Assembly (NCBI GenBank): GCA_030770425.1
Contig: JASJFT010000258.1
Span: 1 to 59,053, forward strand
Reading direction: 5' to 3'
Source of the DNA: Darksidea phi
Taxonomy: Eukaryota; Ascomycota; Dothideomycetes; Pleosporales; Lentitheciaceae
Length of the DNA stretch: 59,053 nt
The notes below the pieces were generated by a model. It did no database searches, had not been told where the DNA came from, and was given only the letters and a program-made list of their open reading frames with translations. The translations under genes were made by a program, and so were the position numbers. Below are positions 13,969-26,480 of this stretch, piece after piece; position 1 is the stretch's first letter; every line of letters begins with the position of its first letter.

Positions 13969-14236
13969 TATAAGACCCTAGGACTAAGTATAATTAACTA
14001 GAAGTTATAATAGCTAAGGTAGTCTTCTAATTAACTAATAGTAGAATCGGTATATTAAAGCTATTCTAAGATAATATTATAAGAATATAAGAATAAGAGG
14101 TTCTTATACTTAAATAGAGCTTAGTATACTAAATAAACTAATTAACTATTAAACTAATCCTTAGGATTACCTAATCTACTAACTAAAATAGGAAATAAGT
14201 AAAATAACTAGATTACCTAGAGAACGGGCTATAATA
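13969..14236 (-). repeat. B1 5' LTR (right)
   Basis: 268 bp, identical in length to the left LTR, differing mainly by transitions. It is followed by CCTAG (14,237-14,241), partner of TCTAG at 6497-6501. Confidence 0.93.
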
Positions 14237-15524
14237 CCTAGAGTCTTTTTAATATAGAATTAGACTTAAATATTATTAGAAAAAATCTTATATTATAGTA
14301 GAATCTCTTTAAAGTATTATTACGTATAAAGTTATAAATATATTAAATCTTTAATATACTACTATATCTAGAAAAGCTATATATTATTATAATAATAATA
14401 TAGAATTCTTAAAATATAATAAAAATAATAAATTTTTAGATATTTTAGATTACTTCTATAAATAGCTATAATCTTATCCTTAATTAGCTATAGCTATATA
14501 AGATAAACCCTTAAATAAATTATTAAAAGAAATCTTTTAAGTAGTAGAATAGAAGTATAATAACTAAGTATATTAAAGTAAAGATAATATTTAATAACTT
14601 AATATAATAGTTATAATTTAGAAAGAAAGTATATATACTATACTTAGGAAGTTTTTATACTTAATTACTTATAAGTAAAAAAGAGTATTAACTTTAATTC
14701 TCTAATATAATAGAAGTTATAAAATATTTATAAATATTTATTAGTAAAATATAAATCCTAGAAAATAATAAATCTTAGAATACTTAATATTAAAATAAAT
14801 AAGGCTTACTTTAATTAAAAAACTAAATTTTATAATTTTATAATTATCTTACCTACTATATAAAGTAATACTTTAAACTTATATAACTACTTAAGACTAT
14901 AATCTTCTAGATTATAGTATTAATAATAAATACTCCTTTATAAAGGGCCGTAGCTTTTTATTAAAAGGAATAATAAAAGTCTAAAAATTATCTAAATACT
15001 TTTTATAATAATTCTAATAAAGAAATTAATTCTAAGAAAATTATAAAGATATTAGAATATCTTTATAATTAGCTTTAGTACTTTAGTTCTAAACTTATTA
15101 ATAAAATTACTCCTAATTTAGAGTATAACTATATTATTAATCTTAAAAAGGAAAAAATATTATTAAATCTATCTATTTATAATCTCTTTAGAAGAGAACT
15201 TAAGATTTTAAGAAAATATCTTAATAACTTTCTAGAGAAGAGATAGATTTAGTCTAATAAGTCTTTAATAAAGACTTTAATACTTTTCGTACTTAAAGCT
15301 AATAATATACTTTAATTATATATTAATTATAGAGATTTAAATAAAATAATAATTAAAAATTATTACTCTATACCCCTTATAAGTAAAATACTAGACTAGC
15401 TATTTAGAACTAAGATCTTTATAAAACTTAATCTTTATAAAGTATATTATTAATTATATATTAAGAAGAATAATAAGTAGAAGATAGTATTAAAAATATA
15501 TTATAACTAATTTAAATATCTAAT
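14237..15524 (+). mobile_element. C-middle: gypsy protease/RT part between B1 and B2
   Basis: Plus-strand gypsy pol. At about 15,310-15,524 the RT N-terminal blocks are readable: NYRDLNKI, YSIPLIS, KLNL (palm Asp turned to Asn), then an FKYL-like end. The sequence breaks off exactly at 15,524 where B2 enters, in the family's LVM-PFGL region, and resumes at 23,388. The last five bases CTAAT are the B2 target duplication. Confidence 0.85.
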
Positions 15525-15792
15525 TATAAGACCCTAGGACTAAGTATAATTAACTAGAAGTTATAATAACTAAGATAGCCTTCTAATTAACTAATAGTAG
15601 AATTGGTATATTAAAGCTATCCTAAGATAGTACTATAAGGGTATAAGAATAGAGGGTTCTTATACCCGAATAGAGCTTAGCGTACTAAATAAACTAACTA
15701 ACTATTAGACTAATCCTTAGGATTACCTAATCTACTAACTAAAATAGAAAATAAGTAAAATAACTAGATTATCTAGGAAACGGGCTATAATA
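15525..15792 (-). repeat. B2 3' LTR (left)
   Basis: 268 bp, TATAAGACC...CTATAATA, collinear without gaps with the right LTR of B2. Confidence 0.95.
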
Positions 15793-18700
15793 TTATTTTC
15801 TTCCTAGAATAAAATCTTATTCTTAAGGGCCTAGTAAACGAATAATTAAGAAAAAATACTTTTAGAAGGGGGAAGGAAGAAGGAGATAGAAGAGATAGGT
15901 AGGTATCTATATCTATTACTTTCTACTTAAAAAATAATTTAACTAATACCCTCTAGATCGTCCTTAGAGTATATTAATATTATATAGCCCTATATATATC
16001 TACTTATTTTACTATATAAATTATTATCTAAAAAATATTTTTCCGATATATATACTATATAATATACTTAGTATATCTAAAGGGTATTATAAAATATATA
16101 CGAAGATACTAGTAATTTAGTTTTTTATATTACTTAAGAGTTATATATACGTAGTTCTACTAGAGAATAAGACTTACTTCTTCTATATTTCTACTTATAG
16201 TAAAGTAAGACTATAGAGGGGTACTTTAAGCTTAAGAGTAGTTATTATAGACTCTAGATATTATACTACTCGTTTTAGTAGACTATAAAGAAGAGATACT
16301 CTAAATCTAAAGATAATTACCCTAAGCTCTAGACTATATACTACCTATTTTAATAGACTATAAAAGAAAGGTACTTTAAATCTAGGGATAATTACCCTAA
16401 GCTCTAGATATTATACTACCTATTTTAATAGACTATAAAGAGTAGAGGTCTATACTTAGTATCGGCGATTTTTCTAAATTTCTATCTTAACCGGTATCTC
16501 GTCTTCTAACTAGGGGCTAAGGAACTTATCTTATAATACGACTTCTAGCTACTAGACTAGCTATTTAGGTAGACCTAGCTTATTAAGATACTTATTATAG
16601 AACTCTTTTACTTTTTAGACTACGTTTATAAAATTACTTATTAAGTAATAGATTAGATCTAGATTATAGTCTATTTATTTTATTTAATAGTAGAGCTTAC
16701 TATAAACGATTCGGCTATTAAGGATATAGACTACTAGCTATTCGGAATATCCGTTTACTTCTATAGCTAGCTCTTTAGAGAGTATTTAATTAGATAGTAA
16801 ATTTTATATAACTTTATATAATCTATCTATATAGAAAATATTATATATCTTTATATAAAAGGGTAACTAGACTATATAAAAGCTATATCTTTAGCTAATA
16901 ATAAGATAAGATTCGTATATTTACTAGTCTAATTTTAGACTTAGTCTTAAGGTAGTAAATCTCTTAGGTATAATATAGACTTAATCTCCTATATTAAAAT
17001 TTAGGGGGTAGTATTTTTTATTAGCTTATTAGCTCTAGACTTTCTAAACTACTATAATATTAGCTTAGACGTAGTCGTAAACCTATTAAACTACGTTAGC
17101 TTAGATTTTTATAAACTCTTAGGCTATCTATATAGTTATATTATCTAATAATTTAGAAGGTTTATAGATATATTCTTATTAGTCCTAGTAGTAATAAGCT
17201 TTATAGTCGAATTTAATCTTAAATAGAAAAAATCCTATTATATTATATAAAAGAATTACCTAGACCTAGTCTATACTAAATAAAAGATTAGATTAATTAT
17301 CTTAATAGAAGTTTATAAAGAGGTATAATTATTAATCTAATTATTAATTAAAAACTTTTATATTATTATTAGTCTATAAATAGTAGATTATAGATAATAA
17401 CTAGTTAATTCCTACGAGTCTATATAATTCTTTTATAAAGCCTAATATAAACTATAGACCTTAATCTAAGACTATAGTATATAGGGGACTAAAGACTTAC
17501 TATATATATATATAGTAGAAAGTAGTTATATCTTTAGTAGTAGTAATCTTAAAGTAGAGTAATAAGAAAGTATATTTTAATAATTTATATATTACTACGA
17601 ATATATTATTATATCTTTTATAGTCCTTTAGAAAGCTTTTAAAGTCTATAAAGATATCTTCTTATACCCTTTTAAATATAAAAAGTAGTTTAAGAAGATC
17701 TAAAATCTTATTTTAAAATTTATAACTCTATTAGTACTACTTATAATTCCTTATATAATATTTTATATCCTTATTTATTATACTCTAGTAATATAGATCT
17801 TTTAAAAGCCTAGTAGTTTTCTTTATATCTAAATAAGTAGTAATCTACGTAATATATACTACCTAGATAAAATAGATCTTAAGAAATTCTACTTTAAGTA
17901 TTACTAACTTTTCTTTTTAAAGGAGAAGTTTAGATAGAGTTAAGAATAAATACTTATATTCTTAATAAGCTAACTTTTACTCTAGTTTAAGTATAGTATA
18001 TATATAATTTTTATAAAGTATATAATTAAGAAATAGATAAGAGTAAGCTTTAGTTTTATACTTAGGATCTTAGATATTAGTAGTAGCTATTAAGGTAGCT
18101 ATTATAGTAGAGGTCTATTTAGAGGAAATAAAGATATAAGTCCTAGTAGCTTTATCTTTTTTCTTTTAAGTTTTTAACTTTTTCTATTTTTAAGAGAGAG
18201 TATTCGTAATAATATTAGTAGTTTTAAAGTAATAATAAATAATATAGTAGTAGTCTATAAGCTTCTTAACCTAGCGAGTTTATTATAGGATTAGTTCGTA
18301 CTTAGTTAAGAAATACTCTAGTATCTAGTAATTAGTAATAACTTAAAAGGATTTATTTAGTTATAATCTTATAAGTTAAGCTCTTTATTTATTTAATCCT
18401 CTTATAATTATAAGTATCTTCTTATTATAGATCTCGTAGTTTATTTCTATAGACTTTATTATCTTTATAAAGTAGACTATAGATTACTAGATTCTATTAT
18501 CCTAGAGCTATATAAAGATATTTACTAAAATACTATTACTTATATTAGTTTCTATATAAGTTCTATAGTAGGGTAAGTAATATCTTATAATAATATTCGA
18601 ATATAATAATATCTTACTTTTCTTAAATATAGCTTACTCTTTAAATTTAAAGGTATAGAATTTTTTCTTTTATAATAATCGAATAAGTAGGTAAACTATA

Positions 18701-21700
18701 TAATTATAGTCTTTTAGTTACTTATAGTAGTAATTATAGAAATCTAAATAAGCTTATAGTTCTTTTAAAATAGTAGATTTCTTTTAGACTTTAATAACTA
18801 CTATCTTATCTAGGTTTATACGGATCCCTTTAGTATTAATAATAAAATTTAAAAACTTTACCTTAGTAACTATAAACTTACTCTTTTTAATATCGATCTA
18901 TAGTCTAGCTTTTTTAAGCTTATCTAGAATTTTACTTATATATTTCTTATACTTAAGATCTTCTAAGTAGATTAAAATATTATTTATATAAATAGTATAG
19001 ATTTCGTTAATTTTATTCTTAAGTATTTAATTAATATAGTATTAAAAGATTACTAGCCCGTTATATAATTTAAAAGATAGAATATAATATTTATAATTCT
19101 TATATTATATTTTAAAAGTTATAAGATCTTTTATATTAGGGTTTAGTCTAATATAATAAAAGGCTTAACGTACGTCTAGCTTAGTAAATACCTTTACTTT
19201 AAAAAGTTATATTAATATTTTTTTAATTAAAAGAATAGTTATAATATTCTTTTTTATAATTATATTAATTTTTCGATAATTAACGTAGAACCTTTATCCC
19301 CCTTCTAGCTTCTTAATAAATAGAATAGATAAAATAAAGTTAGTATTACTAGTTATAATAAAGTCCTTTTTTAGATACTCTTCTAAGTAAGCTTTTAGTA
19401 ATTTTAGATATTTAAGAAATATATTATAAAATAAACTTATACTAAGTTTATTTATATTATTCTTAAAAATAATTTTATAGTTAATATTCTTCCTTCTAAA
19501 AAGTAGCTTATCTAAGTTAATCTTAGAGAAGTAGTCTAGAGTAGCTCCTATATAACCTTTATAAGAAAGCTTTTCCGTTATTATATCTTATACGTTCTAT
19601 TCTACTAAATCTTTTAACTATTTATTTCTAATTAATAAGTTAACTTTATATAGACTAGTAGCTTTTAGTATAACTTCTTCTTTATCTATAAGCTTCTATA
19701 TATTAGAAGGTTTAAGAAAATATATATTAAATTTATTACTAGTAGTCTACCCTAATAGGTTATTAGAGATAGGTATTACTTTCTTTTTCTTTTTATTATT
19801 TTTTTAGTAGTTTTATTAATTTTTTTTAAATTTAATACCTTTTAAACTACTATTAGTATTACTATCTACGTTCTTCTATATTTTCTTAGAAGTAGTTTAC
19901 TAGTCCTTTATTATCTATAGTAAGGCTTTAGTAGACTCGTAGACCTCCTTTTAAAAAATTATAAGAACTTTAATAGAAATTTCTAAACTAAGTATTAGAT
20001 TTTTTTTAAGTAAGTAGGTCTTCTTCTATACTTTAACCTATTAATTAATTAGATTATTACGGTATAAAGTATTATTCTAGTATTCTAGCTCTAACTTTAG
20101 ATCTAACTTTCTTATAGTAGTTAGATTATATTTTATCTACTTTAAAGTATTATCTAGCTAGTATAAAGTCTAGTTATAATAGTCTATTAAGAATTAGATT
20201 TACTTAAAGAATTTTTTTTTAAATATTATATCGTAATATCTAAGCTTATAGAAGAGGAACTAGATAGATATATTCTTTTTCTAGATTAATAGATTAACTT
20301 AGATAGCTATATTAACTAAATAACTATATTTCCTATTAAACCCGTTAAAGGGGATTAGTTTCTTTAGTTAATAGAAAATAGACTTTAGCTTTTTCTTTAC
20401 TATCTTTAAATATTTAGAGTAGACTAATAGGTACGTACTAGTACTACTATCTACTAATTCTCTTAGTTATATAGCTAGACTATTTACTATAAGTTAAATA
20501 GAGAGCGTAAATAATTTTAAATTAATAAGCTACGGTATCTTAATAAGCTATTAATAATTAAAAGATATAATTACTTCTATATAGACTACTAGAAAGGAGC
20601 TCTCTTTTAGTAGCTTTTATTTTTTAATACTATAGAGGAGATATTAGAGTTATACTTTAAACTACTTTTCTCTTTATATAAAGAGTTTAAATAAGCTTCT
20701 TTTTTAAAATTATTAAGAAAGATAGTATTAACTTCTACTTCTATAGTATTCTATATTACTTTATATACGACGTAGTTAAAGTAGTTTTACTACTTATTCC
20801 TTTTCTTATAATTAAAGTAGTAATCTTACTTTTTATACTTCTTAAAAGAGTAATTATAAAATTTAAATATATTTTTAAAGTAAATAGACTTCTTTTCTAA
20901 CTTATTAGAGAAGGGTCTACTTATAGTCGACTATTTCCTCTTAGAAATAACTAATTAGTTACTTTAGGTAAGCTAGATCTTTTAGTACTAGTTATTCTTA
21001 AGTAGTACTCTAATAGCTAAAGTCGTATATTTATAGAGCTTATTAAAGATAGAATTACTATTATTAAATAGATTTATCTTATTTTTTAGGTTAAAGTAGA
21101 GCTTATTTATAAATTCTTCGTTCTACTAATAGTAAGGTAGATAAATCTCTATTACTAAATATTTAAAATTCTTAATAAAGTTATTAACTTCGCTAAATAT
21201 ATTTATACGTAGTTAGTAGAATTTAACTTTTATCTTCTTTCTTATATAAGAATCTTTATAATATTTCTTAATATATTCTAATAGATCTATATTAGATATA
21301 AAGTCTACTTCTTCTTTCCTAGAATTTAGCTATATCTAAATATAGTCTTTTACTAGACCTACTAGTCGGAATATAATATAGACTCGACGAATCTTAATTA
21401 TTTACTAGAGGGTTTCTCGTATATATTAGTTCTTATTAATAATAAGTTTTTATTCTATATTATAGAACTAGTTCTTTAGTTTAGACTCCCTATTATTCTT
21501 AAATAAGATAGAATTAAGGTAGAACGTAGTCTTCTAGAAGCTAGAGATTTATAGGAATTTACTTTAATAGTTTTTTATAATATTTTCTTCTTAAATAAGG
21601 ACCTATATTTTATTATCTAAGATAATAGTTACGAACCCTAGTAAGATTAATAGAAATCTCGTAGGGTAGATACTAGAATAGAGAGTAAAAGTATTTTCTA

Positions 21701-23119
21701 TTTTCTTTATAGTAAAGAGTAGTATATCTAATTCTAATAAATACTTATAGTAGTTCTTATTAAGTAAAGAAGTCCGTATTAAATCTAGGAATATAATTAG
21801 TTTAGTAGTTAGCTTTTTTTATAAGAAGCTTAACTAGAAGATTAAATACTAAACTAAATTCTACTAGAACCTTTCTAAGAGCCTAGGAGTTTAAAGAGGG
21901 ATATAATAGATAAGAAAAATCTTTTAAGAGCTAATATTTAGACTATTTAGCTATACTATTATAGGGGAGAGTCTTATCTCTTTTATATCTTATCTACTAT
22001 TAGAATTATACTATAATAATAAAGTCTTAAGAGTAAACTTAGGATTATACTAATAGAGAACTATAAGTCTAATCTTAATATAGATAGTTATAGAAGAGGA
22101 CTACTTAAAGTCTTTCTTTAAACTTTACTATCTACTTATAGTTCTCTAGACTTATTAAAGCTCTTCTTATAACTTTTTAACTTACCTTCTATAGTTATTC
22201 CTTTTCTTAACTAATTAGTTAAACTTATTAGCTATAGTATTTACGAAGACGTTTTTACTAACTATACCTACTCCTATAGTACTTACTAGTCTCTTAGCTA
22301 CGATAAGATAGAAACTATTATTTATTAGAATATTAGTAATTAGATTAGATCCCTTCTAGATAGCTAGTATATTCTAGACTATATTATAGTCTAGGAGTTC
22401 TTTCTATCCTTTTATATTTATTAGGTAGAAGATTTAGAGTCTATTTTCTTCTCTAAGTAATTTAACCCTTTTAATATACTTATTAATTTCTTCTTTAAGA
22501 CTATCTTTACTTATACTTTCTTCTTAAAAGAAGAAGATAATTTTAAGGGTCTAAAAATTAATATACGTATCTTTATTAATAAATACCTTTAAGAAGATTA
22601 ATTTATAGATCTTAGTTAGCTTTTATTAGTATACTTTCTCTTTAGAGAAGGGTATCTTACTTCTAGTCTAGCTCTAAGATCTAGTCTAAGCTTATATACT
22701 TCTTACCCTACTTAAAGCTTAGCTTAAGACCTTATTCTTTTCTTTATCTTTCTTCTATAGGGAGGGCTTATAGAAGGATAGTTTATTTAGTAAAGTAGAC
22801 TTTAAAGGGTCTATCTAGTCTAAGGAATCTACTATCTTATTATTATACTAATTTAGTAATTTAGTTAATCGTATAAAGATAAGTTTATTATAGGGTTTAG
22901 AATATAGGCCTAACCCTATATAATACTTTTATAAGTTCCTTCTCTTTAAGAAAGATACTAGGCGCTCTAGTAATATTAGAACTTAAAATAGTTAGTTTTA
23001 AGACTTATCTAAAAAAGTACTACGTACTATCTACCCTAAGTACCGTAGACCTCTAGGAATTTAGAGGGGGTTAATATTTAGCTATTATCTCTAGCTAAAA
23101 GTTAGAGATCTTAAGATAA
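15793..23119 (-). pseudogene. B2 gag-pol remnant
   Basis: The minus-strand order is gag (about 21,400-23,050), protease, RT (YINN at 18,979-18,990), RNase H, integrase, chromodomain (about 16,500-16,730). All frames are closed by RIP-type stops. Pol is collinear with B1 over several kb; gag at about 21,700-22,700 shares only islands with B1, suggesting a different gag allele. Confidence 0.85.
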
Positions 23120-23387
23120 TATAAGACTCTAGGACTAAGTATAATTAACTAGAAGTTATAATAGTTAAGATAGTCTTCTAATTAACTAATAGTAGAATTA
23201 GTATATTAAAGCTATTCTAAGATAGCGCTATAAGGGTATAAGAATAGAGGGTTCTTATACCTAAATAGGACTTAATATACTAAATAAACTAACTAACTAT
23301 TAGGCTAATCCTTAGGATTATCTAATCTACTAATCGAAATAGAAAATAAGTAAAATAACTAGGTTACCTAGGGAACGGGCCGTAATA
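23120..23387 (-). repeat. B2 5' LTR (right)
   Basis: 268 bp, ending GGCCGTAATA, followed directly by the target duplication CTAAT. It retains CpG sites lost in the other LTR copies. Confidence 0.95.
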
Positions 23388-26300
23388 CTAATAATATTAT
23401 TTAACTTTATAAATATATCTACTATATTTTAGTTATATATCTATAAAGTCTTAGATAATCTATTAAATAAAATATATATTATCTATTTAGATAATATTCT
23501 TATATACTTTAAAAAAAAGAAAAATTATAAATAATATATTTATAAAGTTCTTAAGAGATTATATAATTAAAGACTCTATTATAAAACTTTAAAGTATATC
23601 TTTTTTATAAAGTTAGTAAAGTTTCTTAACTTTATAGTAATCCTTTATAGAGTAGTTATAGATCTAATATAGGTCTAAATAATTAAAGAATAATTAGAGC
23701 TTAAGAACTATTAGAATATCTAAGTATTTTTTAGATTTATAAACTTTTATTAATAGTTTATATATAATTACTTAAATATTATTTATTTATTCTTAAAATA
23801 TATAACCTCTATATAGAATCTAATACTAGTTTAATAAAATTCTAGTAAGAATATATTAATAAAAAAGTTAAAAAAGATTAAGAAGGATTTTATAAAGTAG
23901 TATACCTCTTAGTTTTAGTTAGAGAATATATATAATATATTTCTTATACTCTATAAGTTTTTTATAAAAGTCTTTATTCTTTAATACTTTAATCTAGTAA
24001 AACTTACAATAATTATTACTAATACCTTTAAGTTTACTATAATAGCTATTCTATTATAACTATAAATAATAATACTCTTTATAAAGAAATATTAGAAACT
24101 AGTTATATTTTTTAGTTATAAATTTACTAGGCTATAGATTTAGTAAAATATTTATAATAAAGAGTTATTTACTATTATAAAAATCTTTAAATAGTAGTAA
24201 TACTATTTTAAATATACTCTAAATACTTTTTATATACTATATAATTATAATAATTTAAGATATTTTATAACTATAAAGATACTTTTATCTAAGTAAGTAT
24301 ACTAAGTTAAAAAGTTAATTTATTTTAATTTTAAGATTAATTATAAGCCTAGTATAAAGAATCTAGTTAATATACTATTATAATAATCTAATTATACTAA
24401 AGACTTTTAGCTTAAGAAGAGAAGAGTACTAAAAAATATTATACTTTTTATACTTTAAAATAAACTCTAGATATAGATACTTTAAAAGTCTATAGCTCTA
24501 TATACTAAAGATTAGATAGTATATAAATTCGATTTTACTAATAAGAATTTATAAGTAATCTATTAGAAATCTAAAAATAGTATAAACTATTCTATTATAA
24601 AATCTCTTAATATAGTACTAGTTTTTAATAATATATCGTCTATTAATCTCGACCTATTTATAGATAGGGACGATAAATCTAAAGAGTAATTAGAAGATTT
24701 AGACCTAGCTTTAATATTTCTTTAGTATTATAAAGTATTTTTTATCTTTATATTATATAAGTCTTTATTAAAAGTTATAAATAACGACTCGTTCTTTAGC
24801 TAAGAAATTCCTAAGCTATTATTAAACTATATTTAAAAAGTATAAGAATATAATATAGTCTATTATAAGAATATATAGTATATATAAAAGTTTAAAAATA
24901 AAGAAGAATAAAAGAATATACCTTTATAAATTATAAATCTAAAGGATATTCTTTAAAGAGTAGGAAAAGTATAAATTCCTAATAATAAAGCTCTTTATTA
25001 AGCTATTCTTATAAAGAATTATAATAACCTCTTAAGGGATTATTATAGAGTAGATAAAACTATTAAACTTTTATAAAGAAAGTATTATTAACTAAAACTT
25101 TAAATAGAGATTAATATATATATATAAAACTATATAGTATATTAAATAAATAAAGTATAAAGATATAAGCTATAGAGATTACTAGAACTAATTCTTCTAT
25201 TATAAAAGCTATAGTATAATTACTTCTTAAACTTTATTACTAATCTATTAGAATCTAAGAATTCTAAGAATAACGTCTATAATATAGTACTAATACTCGT
25301 TAATTACTTTTTAAAACTAGTCTAGTATCTATCTATAATAAAGAATATTATAGTAAGTATATTAGTCGATCTATTATTTATAAAAGTATTTATAAAAATC
25401 GGACCCCTATTATTATTAATTTTAAATTAGAACTTTATCTTTACTAGTAAATTCTAGTTAAATATATACTTTTATTTTAATATTAAATAATAAATAAGTA
25501 TAGCCTTCTACCTATAAATAGATAGCTAAATCGAATACTAGAATTAGAAGCTTAAAGTATACCTATAGATATACCTAAACTATTAATAAGATAACTAGTA
25601 TTAGCTACTTCTAATAGTAGAATATATATATAACTTTAAGATTTATTTAAGTTATAGTATATAGCTTATTAAGGTTATAATAAATATTAAATCTAAGAAT
25701 TTTAATAATATAAAAGATAAGTATTAGCTTTATTAACTATCTAGTAACTAGAGTATAAATAGAAAGATCTTAAGTATATATTAAAGAATTATTAATTTTC
25801 TAACTAATTAGATATAATAGTTTTCTAATACTTAAGATATATTAACTTATACTTAGAAAAGCTAATAATATTAGTATAACTTAAAAAGAACGAGTAAGTA
25901 TTTTACTATTAGTAAAAAGATAATTCTAAAAACTACTAATATTAAGACTAAGTATTTTTTAAAGAAGCTAGATATAAAGTACTTAAAACCCTTTACTATT
26001 TAAACTAAGTATAGGAAGCTAAGCTACTAATTTAAGTTATCTTTATTAATATTTTAACTATATTCTATCTTCTATATATCTCTTCTAGAGAAATAGATAA
26101 AGTTAAGAAAAGATTTAAATTTTAAATCTAGGTCTATATAATATTTAAAGCTTAATAATAATAATTAATATAAAATCGAAGCTATTCTTATATATAAGAT
26201 AGTATATAATAAGAAGCTTTTTTTTATAAAATAACTAGATTAATTATATAAAAATAATATATAGAAGTTTAAGATCTCTTTTAATAATTATAATAAGATT

Positions 26301-26480
26301 TTTATAAAATATTAGATTATCTAAAGTAAAAAGTTATTAAAGAAGTATTATAAATTTTATAAAGAGATAATAATATATATAAAAAGTTCTAAAGGGATAG
26401 ATTATATAAGTAATATTAATATAAAAAAAAAGTTAAAAGATCTAGCTAAAAGATACTCTTAAGACTTTATTTAAGGGATA
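23388..26480 (+). mobile_element. C-right: RT C-terminus, RNase H, integrase and chromodomain of element C
   Basis: The RT continues directly after the B2 target site: a VLDNLL-like block and the active-site box YLDN at 23,484-23,495 (YLDD with one RIP change), followed by ILIYF. Integrase lies at about 24,960-25,700 (FITNLLESK, then an FYL..ID..IE.N phrase matching FYPQTDGQTERxN). A GPF/Y module lies at about 25,980-26,080 (KYLKPFTI, then IFYLLYISLLEK) and a chromodomain-like stretch at about 26,160-26,310 (EAILIYKIV). The 3' LTR was not recognised, so the right border is approximate. Confidence 0.85.

Larger units (their letters stand above)
6502..14236 (-). mobile_element. B1: complete RIP-mutated Ty3/gypsy chromovirus
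   Basis: It is 7735 bp with two 268-bp LTRs, flanked by TCTAG (left) and CCTAG (right), a 5-bp target duplication with one mismatch. Coding runs on the minus strand: gag at about 12,250-13,960, then protease, reverse transcriptase, RNase H and integrase toward low coordinates. The RT active-site box reads YIND on the minus strand at 9867-9878 (YIDD with a RIP G-to-A change). A chromodomain-like segment lies at about 7440-7660. Stops from CAA/CAG and TGG codons abound. It is inserted into element C and is sister to B2. Confidence 0.93.
15525..23387 (-). mobile_element. B2: complete RIP-mutated Ty3/gypsy chromovirus inside C's RT
   Basis: It is 7863 bp, with 268-bp LTRs at both ends and a perfect 5-bp target duplication CTAAT (15,520-15,524 and 23,388-23,392). 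Coding is on the minus strand; the RT box reads YINN at 18,979-18,990. A chromodomain-like module lies at about 16,500-16,730. It keeps more CpG than B3. The gag region at about 21,700-22,700 is clearly more divergent from B1 and B3 than the LTRs and pol are. Confidence 0.95.
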
